The position numbers and the translations under genes were made by a program. The notes under the pieces were generated by a model. It worked only from the letters and a program-made list of their open reading frames with translations. It made no database searches and had not been told where the DNA came from. From Trichosporon coremiiforme (lineage: Eukaryota > Basidiomycota > Tremellomycetes > Trichosporonales > Trichosporonaceae), in contig BCJJ01000012.1 in NCBI GenBank assembly GCA_039545355.1, positions 1,381,067 to 1,445,066 on the forward strand: a stretch of DNA of 64,000 bases, written 5' to 3'. Shown piece after piece: positions 36,935-47,936 of the stretch. Numbering within the stretch: the first letter of the stretch is position 1; the number at the start of each line of letters is the position of its first letter.

Positions 36935-38697
36935 GTGAGTGTTTGATCCCGCATATCTCCTCCCTCCTCCTTCCTCCTTGTATTCTTCCGGGTGTGTGTC
37001 TTGTTCTCTTTGTCTGGAACGACGCCTATGCGTTTGTGTGTGCTTGTGCACCGTGGCGCGGGGTTCGTCGACAGCCATTCCGACTCCCCAACCCCGCTTC
37101 AGTGCCTCCTCCTCTCAGTGTGACGCAGCGCGTGCACGGCTCTCGTTCTTACGAGTTTCATCGTGCTGTGCCGTTACAGTGGCTCAGTGCACTCGTTTCC
37201 CACACTTGGTGGTCTGTGCTTGCTTGTGCGCAATGTAGCCATGCATTGCATGAGCGGCACAGGGCAACGCGGTGTGCGTCGGCCGGCCGGGTCTACAGGC
37301 AATGGTCGGTTTGGCGGGTGGAGGCGAGCTGTCGAGATGGTCGTGCGCTATGCATGCCATCTTTGTCAGGGCCGCTGGGTGATGGGCTGGCTGGTGCATG
37401 GACAGTGGTGCATGCCTCCGACGCAGGTGGTGGCGCAGTGGCCGCCCCCGATGCATCGGGTGAGGTTGCGTGCATTGGCTAGAGCTGCCCGCTCGCACTG
37501 CGAACGTCCCAAAATAGGGATGTATTTTCCGATTATGGGATGATTCGATGGGTGCGCGGTGCGCGTTGGCCGGTGGGCTTTTGCGGCTTTGCTTTCCGCT
37601 TGGCCGCCTGTGCCGACTGCCGCCAATGGCCTTGACGAGGTCTGTGGGTGATGGGCTGGCGTCGTGGCGGTGTGTGCCGCGGCAACGACCGTCGATTATC
37701 TCGCAAACCCGGGGGTCATGGTCACGGCAACGGTGGTCCGTCGTGTGGGCGTGGCGTATGCATGCGAGGCCAGGTTGCCCAGGAGGCTCCGGTCGTCGAC
37801 CGGCCCGGTGACTCTGTGGGCTGTGTGCATCGGACGGCCATCGGCGACCCGATGTGCGACCTACGCAATTCGCGTGCGCGTGCATTCGTGCATGAGCTTG
37901 GCCGCAAACGTCGGGACGACGTAGGGTCAGGACACGCGCACAGGCATGACTGTATGGTCATGACATGGCTAGTTGAAGCTCCATCGGTTCGCTCTACAGC
38001 CGTCGACCGTTTGTATGAGTCATGCCAACGCGCGTATCCTCGCGGGTGGAGACTTTTCGCTCGGTCGCGTGTGCAGTGTTATCGTCACTGCACGTCCCAC
38101 CGCAGTCCATCCCATCGTCCCACTGCATACACCATGCACTGTCCAGCTTCGCAGCTTTGCTTTTGCTTTGCTATGAGCAGGATTAGCAAGTGGATTAGTT
38201 CCTTATTTCTCGGGCATTTACCCGCTGGGTGGCCCACGCAATTAGGCGGTGACCTGCCCCTCTAGCCCTCTGCACCCGCGCCTGGCGTTTGCCTTCCCTG
38301 CACGCCTCGTCTCGCCTCCCCCTTCCCCCGCCGGGCTTGCTCGCCCCACCCATCCACCTTCCGGCCGGCCGCCCGGCCCTCGCCTCCCACACCCTTGCAC
38401 CCTCTTCCTTACCCTCCCCCTACTGCCGGACTGCCCCTTGCTCCACCGCATTCATCCACTTCCACCACCCTCTAAGCACACCCTACCCCCATCAGATCGC
38501 CAGCTTTCCCACCATGGCCGTTGGCGTCTTTTCGTGACCACTCATTCATATACTCCACACACACACTCTCCCTCTCCTCGACACACTCTTGCCCACGACC
38601 ACTTGATGCTGACTCGTTCTAGTTCTCAGCGCAGTACCTCTACCATACTACTCCCCCTTCACCACTACCACTACTCCACCCCCGACCGATAACCGCA
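36935..38697 (+). other. Probable long leader intron and proximal leader of the cyclin gene
   Basis: The first ~1.3 kb is G/T-rich and dotted with TGCAT/GCATG motifs. From about 38250 it switches to a C/T-rich leader-like sequence. Candidate acceptors ending CAG lie around 38495 and 38630. No protein-coding exon is recognisable apart from the short upstream ORF at 38514. Confidence 0.35.
38514..38537 (+). CDS. Upstream ORF (7 codons) in the cyclin leader
   Basis: ATG in excellent context (CACCATGG) followed by MAVGVFS and a stop, 160 nt before the cyclin start. If the mature leader includes it, scanning ribosomes should initiate there, reducing cyclin translation and linking it to growth rate, as with the uORF of yeast CLN3. 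Function is inferred. Confidence 0.4.
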   Translation: MAVGVFS

Positions 38698-39723
38698 ATG
38701 TCTTCCGCGCCTTCGACCTCGGTCCCGGCCTCCCGGCCCAACCCCCCCTCCCCGGCCTCCAGCCGGAAAGCCGCCAAGGCTTCGGCGTCCACCTCGGCCC
38801 ACTCGTCTCGACCGCGACACGCCGACCCCTACTACGGACACGAGGAGACTGCTCTCATGTGCGCCGACTACATCCTCTCCCTCTTCGGATGTCCCGACGT
38901 CCCCCCTCAGGCCCACCCTGGCCAGCCGACACCCTCCATGGCGCACTTCATCGCCTACGCTCTCCACCGCACCCGCCTCCCTTCCGTTGTCACCTTTGCC
39001 GCCCTTCTGCTTCTTGACCGATTAAAGACGCGCTTCCCTGCCGCCCGTGGATCGTCCGGACATCGTCTGTTCATCTCTGCCTTCATGATCGCCTCGAAGG
39101 TCATCTGTGACGACACTTACTCGAACCAGTCGTGGTGCATTGTCGGCCAGAAGATGTTCTCCCTCAAGGAGATCAACCAGATGGAGCGCGAGATGTGCAC
39201 CTACCTCGAGTGGAAGCTGAACGTCGCTGGCGAGGATGTTGCCGAGTTTGAGGCTCGCGTCCGCGCTGAGCACGGACCTGTTCGTCGCTCCGCCACCTCG
39301 GAAGTCTCGATGGCTTCTGTCTCTCCGGCTGTTTCCGTGGCTGGATCGTCGTCTGCCGCTGCGGCTGCCGCTGCCGCCGCCGTCGCTGCCTACCCCTCGC
39401 CCAAGTCGACCCCCGACCCTTCGCGACCCATTCGCCCTGTCCCTGCTCCCTCGAAGCGTGGCAGCAGTGCGTTTCCGTCACCAGCCCATAACGCCTATCT
39501 CCACCCCTCCCACATCTCGCCCCAGCCCCCCGCGCTGAGCTCGGCGTCTTCGTCACTAGCCTCGTCGCCTGCGTCTGAGGACTGCAAGACGCCCTCGCCC
39601 ATTGCTGCGATTGCCAAGCCGAAGCGACCGACCTCGTCGCGCACGGGAAGCAAGTCTTCGGTTGTCGACTGGGCTGGCTCGATGCACGTCGGCGGTCAGC
39701 CGCTGAGCGTCGGCGCCTGGTAA
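38698..39723 (+). CDS. Cyclin, Pcl1/Pas1 type (Pho85-family CDK partner)
   Basis: An intronless ORF of 341 aa. The N-terminal ~45 residues are Ser/Pro/Ala-rich. A cyclin box follows at about 75-185. Its core carries FISAFMIASKVICDDTYSNQ and KEINQMEREMCTYLEWKLNV, diagnostic of the Pcl1/Pcl2 and fission-yeast Pas1 group, G1 cyclins that partner a Pho85-type kinase in cell-cycle entry, polarity and nutrient signalling. The C-terminal half is low complexity (poly-Ala, Ser/Pro), with many SP/TP sites that could be CDK targets or phosphodegrons. The ATG follows a C/T-rich leader; an upstream ORF and a long leader suggest translational control. It sits between two gene-poor stretches. Confidence 0.88.
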   Translation: MSSAPSTSVPASRPNPPSPASSRKAAKASASTSAHSSRPRHADPYYGHEETALMCADYILSLFGCPDVPPQAHPGQPTPSMAHFIAYALHRTRLPSVVTFAALLLLDRLKTRFPAARGSSGHRLFISAFMIASKVICDDTYSNQSWCIVGQKMFSLKEINQMEREMCTYLEWKLNVAGEDVAEFEARVRAEHGPVRRSATSEVSMASVSPAVSVAGSSSAAAAAAAAAVAAYPSPKSTPDPSRPIRPVPAPSKRGSSAFPSPAHNAYLHPSHISPQPPALSSASSSLASSPASEDCKTPSPIAAIAKPKRPTSSRTGSKSSVVDWAGSMHVGGQPLSVGAW

Positions 39724-42700
39724 ACCCGCCCGACGACTCTTCATCAACTTCTTGCCTGTCAATCACATAATACACGTCTAATACAACAACTACCTTAAAC
39801 AATCTATCCCCCTCTCAAATCGTCTCTCATACCAACCCGACCGCATCTCGGGCTGTACAGTTGTATACATACACCACACTCAATCAACATCTTGTCCACA
39901 TTGGTTTCTCTCCTGCATCGACACTCGTCTTCCATAGGGTTTATTTTTTCATGACAGATCTATGCTATTGGTGATGCCACCAGCCTGTCTACCTGCTTCT
40001 TCTTTCCTGTTGCACTGTTGCATTGCACACTCACGAACACTTTGGGATCTGGATCTACGTTGTTCATTGTCACGCGCAGTGTGCACTCGACTGGACTTGA
40101 AAGCCAGGTCTCGGGCCGTCTTGTCTTGCCTGGCTGTTTCCCACGAAAATTGGCCGACTCCAACGCGTTGGGTGGTCCTGGGTGGACCCAAGGACTGTGG
40201 CCCGACTGGGCCCACTGAATTGCGGCGGATCTGGTGGCACCATGGCTGCATGGCTTGGACGTGGTGCGTGAGTGCGTGTGTGCGTGTGTGCGTGTGTGCG
40301 TGTGCTACCGCGTCACGGTACTCTGGGTCAAATGATGCAGGGCATGGGGTGACATGCTGGAGTGTGCCTTCAGTGAGGGTCGCCGCTGCGCCGCCAGCGT
40401 GCAGCATGCACATGCGCACCGGTGGTACCGGTGCCGGGGACAGGAGGTGCATGGTCTGCACAAGTCTGCCGCGATGTGCCGGGGCAGCGGTACGTGCGGT
40501 GCAAATACCGTGTGGGTTTGTACCCTCCTCCCCTCCCCCACAGAAAACGCCAACCTTGCGCCAGCTACGCCAGCAGCCGGCGGTGGCGCGAGGGGCATGA
40601 GCCATATGCTCGCCTCACATTGCCTCGTTATTGCCTCTGGGTGCAGACGGTATGAGGCGCGCATCTGCGGCCGAGGCGGGCGTGTTGGGCGGAGGGCGGA
40701 GTCGGCGGCTGACAAGCTGGCGTATCTGGCGCATCTGGCGCTCGCCCCAAGCGCTCCTCGAGGCCACTGGAGGCTTTCTATGAGGTAGGTGGCATGCATG
40801 GCTCATCCGTCCCGCTGCTTTGTTGTAGAACGGCAGCTCTCGGCCGCACAGCTGTGAAGACATCGCTGTCAGTGGCTTCAGGTAACCCTTCATACGTACG
40901 CTATGCATGCGACGTTTTTGGTGTTTCGCTTGTCACAGATTCCACATCCAAGCCTCTCTTCCCAACCTCAGCGGCGTTGCTTAGACTCTCAACGGACTAG
41001 CGGCCGAGAGCTGGCGCGCGCGCGCGCAGCGTAGATCGTACCGTGCACTTTGCTTAGACCCCGATATCAGTCCCGTCCAATAGGTCCTCGCTGCCCTGCA
41101 CTTGCCCCTATGCTTGCCCTACGATTAGTCTCTGATCTATGCTGTATCTGATTCAGCGATGGCCAGCGAGTTTAGTCGGGCAGGTGTCGGTCGGAGGGGC
41201 AGTTTCCCCGCGTCCCCGCTTCCTTTCGATCGCAGTCTTTACCCCAAGCGAAGAGACTCTCCAAAGTACGCGTTGGAGCGCGTTCGTAGAAGCAATGATG
41301 CGTGTGAAGATTACGGGTCAAACGTCCTGTGTCCCGGGCCTAGCGGCGTGATGGGATGCTCGGATCAGAACCGTCCGCTGCGTGTACTGCGGTGCCGGTG
41401 GGTTCGGCCAGGCACCGAGCGAAGCTCAAGGCACGGGGTGGAGCTGCGCCGGGCGGCGCGAGCGCTCGATCTGCCTTCATCATACCGCGAAATGAGAACT
41501 GACACCCCGTCTTCCGGGTGAGACTCCCCAGTGGATCCGACTGAGACGAATTGTGGGTATCCCAGATCTCGAACCTCGCGAACCTTCTGTCCGTGGCAGA
41601 ATGCGAGCCCAGACCGAACGAAGGTGGGCTCGTGATCGTTTTTGTTGGAGTAAAGGGGGGAGCAGGTGACGCCGGGACGCCCCCCGAGGTCCCAAATCCT
41701 GGGGCAGAAAGGTCCTCACGTGCGCACCAACACCCACAGTACACGCCCCTGATACGCGACGTACGACAGATCAGTCGTTTACTCGATGCGGTGGTCGTCG
41801 GAGCACACCAGACTTACGACAACCCTGCTGTACTTCCCCATCACGAATCGTGCGAATGTCTCACTGATCGTGTGCATCATGCATGACGTGCAGGGTGTAG
41901 CAGGGTACTAGGGGTGCTATTACGTCTTCATATCTTCGGCCTTCTTACTACTGCTTTTGGGTCTTCCTCGGTCTACCCTCTGCCAGCGGGGACGGTGGGG
42001 AAGAGGTGGGGAGCAAGGGTGAGCAGGGTGAGCAGGGTGAGCGGGGCAAGGGAAAAGCCTAATCTAGCCAAGCTACTCCGCTTGGGAACGCCGACATAGC
42101 TCGGCGCAGCCGAGAGCTCGGTCTTCACCTCATCAATCTAGCGTAGGCGACAGAACCACGGAGACGCTTGTATCTACTGGGGTCAGTCCAGTGACGCAGT
42201 TATGATTTCATCGCAAGGTCTGATGCGCGCCATCGCTGCCTCATTCAAGCATCATATCGCATGCCGCCACGCTAACCCCGACGCCCTCCGCTGCACGAGA
42301 CGTAAGCCTGTCGGATTAAGGCAATTCAGCGGAGCAGCTGTTGCGCCGCCGCCGCGCCGCCTCGCCGCCTCGTCTTCATTGTGACGCCGGCCAAGCCTAT
42401 GCTGGCACGAGGAGCACGCGGCCCAGCACGGCAATTCGTCTTCAGTTACCCAGCTCTAAACGCGGTAGTCACATTCAGCAAAGCATACTGATCACGACAG
42501 AGGCACACCTCGTAGCTTTCACTAGCGCTGTGCCTCTGCCGTCTCACCAAGCCCGTGCCGTGCACGCCGAGCATTCCGGCGTTGCCCCGCTGGGAGCGCT
42601 GGGTGCGCTGGGCCTGCAGGCCACCGGGCCACCGCCATGTCTCAACGGCGCATCATTTGTGCCAGACCCAGCGCCGCATACCGACGCACAAGTGAGCGCC

Positions 42701-45700
42701 ACTTCCGCTCAGCACAGCAGGCGACGCTGGCTCGACTTGTACCTCGCGGTCGAGGTCTTCGCCACTGACGAAAGAATGTGCATGCCACTACGTCGTTTTT
42801 GACTCTATGCACGGAACGGAGATGCGAAACTCACTCGCGTCGCTCGACGTCAGCCGCACAGCCGGGCACCCGAACAGAGCGTCCAGGCCCGTCGCCGGCA
42901 GAACGGCAGAGACGGCACCACGGCACCACGGCAAGCGGCAAAGCCTGTAAGTGCAAGGCATCTAGGCACCGGAGCAGCGTACATCCACCAGTCAGCCTGG
43001 GACTAATGCTTTGTCGCAGGCAAGCCACGGTTCCTGGATTCCTAAGCGTTCCTAATTGCCTAATAGGATGTCTTGACTTTGTTCTAATCAGAGTGTGCGT
43101 CGATGGAATAGGTGGCTATGTTTAGCCATTTTTGCGATCCAATCTGAGCCCACTGTAGTATGGGAGCAGCTGACTGCCGCCCACTACCGTTCAGAGCCCA
43201 GGCTCGGTCGACCACCAATGTCATCAACACTGCAACGAGGTATGCATAGGTGGAGTCATTACTTCACTGCTCTCGTATCACTCCTGCCTTTTCTTGCCCC
43301 AAAACTGCTTGTAAGCGACGCGTGCCCACCGAGACCAGCGGGCAGATCTGCATGCCAAGCCGGTTGCTGCCCGATGCGCTCCCATCCCGCAGCTCACACG
43401 ATGAGATACTGCATCGGGTCGGCAACCACTTCCCTGCGGCCTGCGGGCGACATGGGTGTACGCAGTTGTCTTGCGCGCGCGCGCTCTCGCCAGTTGGGGT
43501 ATGGGGGAACGCCACAGCGGCAACTGTTCCACCTTGGAATCCTGAGAGAGCCAGAGGTGCGAAGTGCGAGCAGCCAAGGTGACAGGGAATCGGGGGTGCC
43601 GATCGTGGCTTGGCTGGCACTGTGCACCAGACGAATCACGACACCCCGAAACCCGTGGCTGACCTTAATGGCAGGTTTCGGCGGAGTGTCTCGCCGCCTG
43701 ATTGTCGCACCTACCCCTCATCCTTGACATCCTCGTCATGTGCTGCGTGCGCTGCGTGTAATCAGCATTACACGCCCCACTGGCCCACCGTGCTCGTGTG
43801 CTTGATGACTGATTCGACGGGTGCGGGTTTTGGGAGGGTTATTGGGAGCAGAACCCGGACAACAAACGCCGGATCATTATCCTGCGTGATCGGCAGCTCG
43901 GCACAATCCCGGAGCCTAGGCATCCCAGGCATGTGACCAGCGTTTCCCTCCCTCCCGCGCGTTCCAGCAAAGGGGCTCTAATCGAGATGCTTTTGTTTCG
44001 ATACGCCGTGCAGTGCACCATGTGGTGACTGCCCGGAGCCGTGTACTGCGGAGACCGCTCCGCGAACTCTCGCTCACTCCGAGAACTGACGGGGTGGGCG
44101 TCCAAAACTCTGCAAGGCGCAGGTGACACATCCATTTTTTTGCATCTAGCTATGCAAGCGAGCTGACCGAAAATGTGGAGCCGCCCCCCTGCCGCCTTTG
44201 GCGTTCGGAGCGTGCATGCAAGCCTGAGAACGGACGCAATGTGGCTGGATGCGACTCTGACAGCATGTTGGGTATGCAAGTAGGGCATGGACCCGCCGTG
44301 GACGTTACGGATGTGACAGTTGTAGCGAGGGGTGCGTCGTGTGGATCGTGTGAACTGACATTGCGGGACGCGCTACGCCACTACTCATTGTGTAGCAAGT
44401 TGCTGCAATTCGCATGCGCGCATGCATTGGTAAGGCTGCTTTCGGTATTTCTTCGGAAACACTTGGCTTCAAGGCTCGAGACTAAGCGACTAAGGCTCGT
44501 CGCCCAGCGGGTCGCAACCCGGTGCCCGGCGTGCCCCGCCCGGCTCGCAGCTCAGCGGCAAACCCAACAGAGTCGACGCGCTAGTGATTCATGCATAGCG
44601 CCGAAAGTAGAAGAGGGGTAAGAATCAACTAATTCTAAGCCCAAGCGACTCAGTTGCCCGGCATGCCCGGCCATCTACGCTCCCAGCTCCCATCCACCCA
44701 ACTTCGCATCGTGCCATGTCATGTCCTTGGAACGCGCTAACGCATTCATGCATTTGCAAGTCGATCAGAGTTTCCCAGAGAATAACAAGGGTTAGTCCGC
44801 TCCGCTCGACTGAGCCGTTTCCCATCGATTGTTTCGATTGTAGCGAATGTTTCGAGCGCCCGACCGTTACCGCCGGGTTCGACAAATTCGACATGCATTC
44901 AAGATGCAGCCAAGACCACTGAAGCGCGGCAGGGTTTATTCGGCGTTAGTCGTCGGCGCGTCACCTTGCTGCTACCAAGTCGGCGCGTACCTGCGTTAAC
45001 GTCAAGATCAGGTCCACAGGTTCGCCCACAGGTTCGTCGCTGCCGTCCCAAGCGGTGCCGTGCCCGCGTTTACGACCCGCCCTTGCGCCAACTACCCATC
45101 CGTGCGCAACCGTGCCAGATTCGTTAACGTAGCTTCGGGCATTATCGAGTTCCCAGTGTGCAGAACGTGTTTCAGTAACGTTACGCGCCCCAATGTTGTT
45201 GCAGCGGTGCCCAGCGTTGTGCGCAGTGGTGAAGCATCCGAGCATCCGAGACATGACGAGAGCAGACGCAGCGCCTCGTAATGCAAACGCGAAGTTTGTG
45301 GGGTATTCAGGCGGAGCGTGTCATGTGTCATGTGACGCGTAACTGTCGGTTTTCCTCGCATTCTACCGGAAATGGGCCGTGGGAATCGGCACTCTGCGGC
45401 AGAGGTCACAGAAGGAACACGCTGCGAACCCAAAGAGGACCAGAGGGGGAACAGAGGTACGGATCACCGAGCTCCGGGAGCCTTCTGTGCGTTGCGGTTG
45501 CGTGATGTAGCAGTTCTCGCAGTGCGCGTGCACTTTTGTGTAACCGCCGGGTCTGCGTGTCGCGGGTCGGAGGCGCCTCGCTCACACGTTACACATTTTT
45601 GCGCAGAATTCGTCGTGTCTTGCACAAACGAATGGGGCTGACACAGGCGCACTGACCCCGACCCCGTTTCATGCATCGGACCGGTGTCGCCCGTTCCCGT

Positions 45701-47936
45701 GTTCGCGTTGTGGAGGCACCGCATAGCCACGGGTCGTGTGGGTTGCAAAAGACCATGGAGTACCTCATTGTCCATCTGCGCAGCATGGGACGGAGATAGA
45801 TATGGGATGTCCGGCGATGCTGGGTGGACCCACCGGCGCGGTGGGGACGCAGGATACTCGGCGACTTGGGCCCAATCTGGTGGCAATCTGACCCCGCTGC
45901 ACCGAGCAATAGCCGATATCTCACCCTGGACGACCCTGCCCGGTTTCGCTGGAGCCTATGGGCCGCGCCTCATTTGCCGCAGCGGCACAGGCGGCTACGC
46001 GGGGGAGCGCGCAGACCCCGGCGCTAGCGCCGTTCCATGCACAACAAACCGCACGATCCACGTCTCAAGCAATTTGGGTCACCCAGCTTAGCGCCTCACT
46101 TACCCTGCCAATGCTGGGCATGTTCCGAGGGCTCCCCTGCACCAAACGCACGCCAGTGGCCACCATCGCCCCCAAACATGCACAACACCGAGACCAACGC
46201 ATGTCTATCGCAAGGGTGCCATTGCTCAAGCCGCGCAGTCAACTTGAATCCTCTCCGGCTGCGCAGTGAGCCAGGAATGGCGGAGGGCGCCGCTGATTCT
46301 CTGGCACGCGCTGGGTCTAGCGTCGTCGGTCTTCTCTGGGCCATCATGACCGACCGCCGAATGCGCCAACGCCGAACCGCACATTCCGCACTTACCTCAA
46401 AGGGAACAAGCGCACCGCTTTGCATACGCCGCAACCCGCATGCCCCAGTGAACTTCTACCAGCGGACGCGGAGGGCCGCATACCCCGCACGTCCCCTACC
46501 TCCGCACGCTCCGCACATGGCATCGAAGCTTCCAGCCACTGGCTTCTGCGTAGTCTGTTGATGACACAGCAAGAAGCGCACTGCGTAGTTTGCAGGGCAT
46601 CAGCCTGAATGCTGCCGCACTCGACCGAGCTGGGAGGGAAGTATCATCTGCGCGTTCCCTGCATCTGTGTGCTGTCTGCAACCAGGCGTGTTCGCCGATT
46701 TTCATTCAGGTGGACGATCGCGCCTGAATGGCTTCCGAATACACTGCGCAATCAGAGCGCACATCATTGCGACCCTGCTTCCAACCCATGACCCAAGGAT
46801 CCGGGGCGGATCCATGATCCGTGCGTTTTCTCACCGGCGCATAACGTCTCATCTTCCGATCCCTCAATCGTGCGACGCACGCGGGCCGCAGTCGTAAACA
46901 TCATGTGGTCAGCTTTAGTCAAAGTGGAGCTGTGTCAACTTTGGAAAGACAGAAGCTGTGACATGAAAGTCGCCGGTGCCAGATGAATGCTGCGCATCCG
47001 TTAGATGAGGGCATCATCATGTGTTCCTTTCCCCCTCTTTCATCACTGCTCACGTAATGACGCGCTCTGCACCCGTACGCGCCCTGGTGCCCTCGCGCGG
47101 TACGGTCCCCTCGCTCGGCGTTTTACCCCTTCACCTGTCCACCATCTCGTCAGTGCCCAAAACTGCATTCGGGATCGTTCTCAGACGTACCTGATCATGT
47201 CCGCTCTGACCCACCGGTGTCTGCACACAGCAGGAACATCCCACTCGTCCCACTTGTCCCACCTGGGCCTGACGGACGCAGACATGGCGACATCGCGCGC
47301 GTCATTGCCTTGTCACCCGTCAATTCACCGGCTTCTCGCCGTGCTCACTGTGCTGCGGTGTGCGTAATGACAGTGCTCCGTTCTGCCTCAACTGTGCATC
47401 TCAAAGCGACTTCTCATGCATAGACCCAGTTTGATCAGCCGTGTGCAGCACAAGTTGGGGACGGCAGTGACGCAATTGCCGTTAACGTTCCCCCGAACCA
47501 TGTCAGGAAGTGTCCGTTATGCATCTCATCTCGGACCCAGCTGCGTATCGGCCCCCGAACCGGCGATGACCGCCGGTGACGACCGAACAGACCGGGCTAC
47601 CGGCGATTCGGGCCGGGGGACCGGAAAGCGGGAAATTCTATTACCGGATACTCATTTCGTGGCCAGAAGCAGAAGCGTGAGATTCACGCGCTTCTCGCGT
47701 GTGGTGCTTCTGAAGATCAGGCAACGTGGAATGAAACCTCCACCTCCCCTCCACCCTCCACCGGCTGACTGGAGCACGAAGTCTGGCCCGGAATTCGTCC
47801 TTCGCCACCCAACTCCGTCAACAACGGCCAAAATAAAGATCAACCACGCTTTCCCCGACCACGCTCCGAGCTCCTTGCCGACCCCGCATCGCCCCTCTCA
47901 CTGAACCGACCTCAAGGACCGCACGCCAGTCTCATC
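39724..47936. other. Gene-poor region, about 8 kb, no recognisable gene
   Basis: No conserved coding sequence or RNA gene is seen on either strand. It begins with the cyclin 3' region. It contains a (TGTGCG)-type repeat at 40272-40304, a (CG)n run near 41016-41031, and three 9-nt GAGCAGGGT copies at about 42019-42045. The last ~250 bases before 47937 are C/T- and CCACC-rich, like a leader for the AKTIP-like gene. No transposon hallmark noticed. Confidence 0.55.
40272..40304 (+). repeat. TGCGTGTG-type simple repeat
   Basis: Imperfect array of GTGTGTGC units, alternating purine-pyrimidine and therefore able to adopt Z-DNA. It lies about 550 bp past the cyclin stop codon. Confidence 0.85.
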
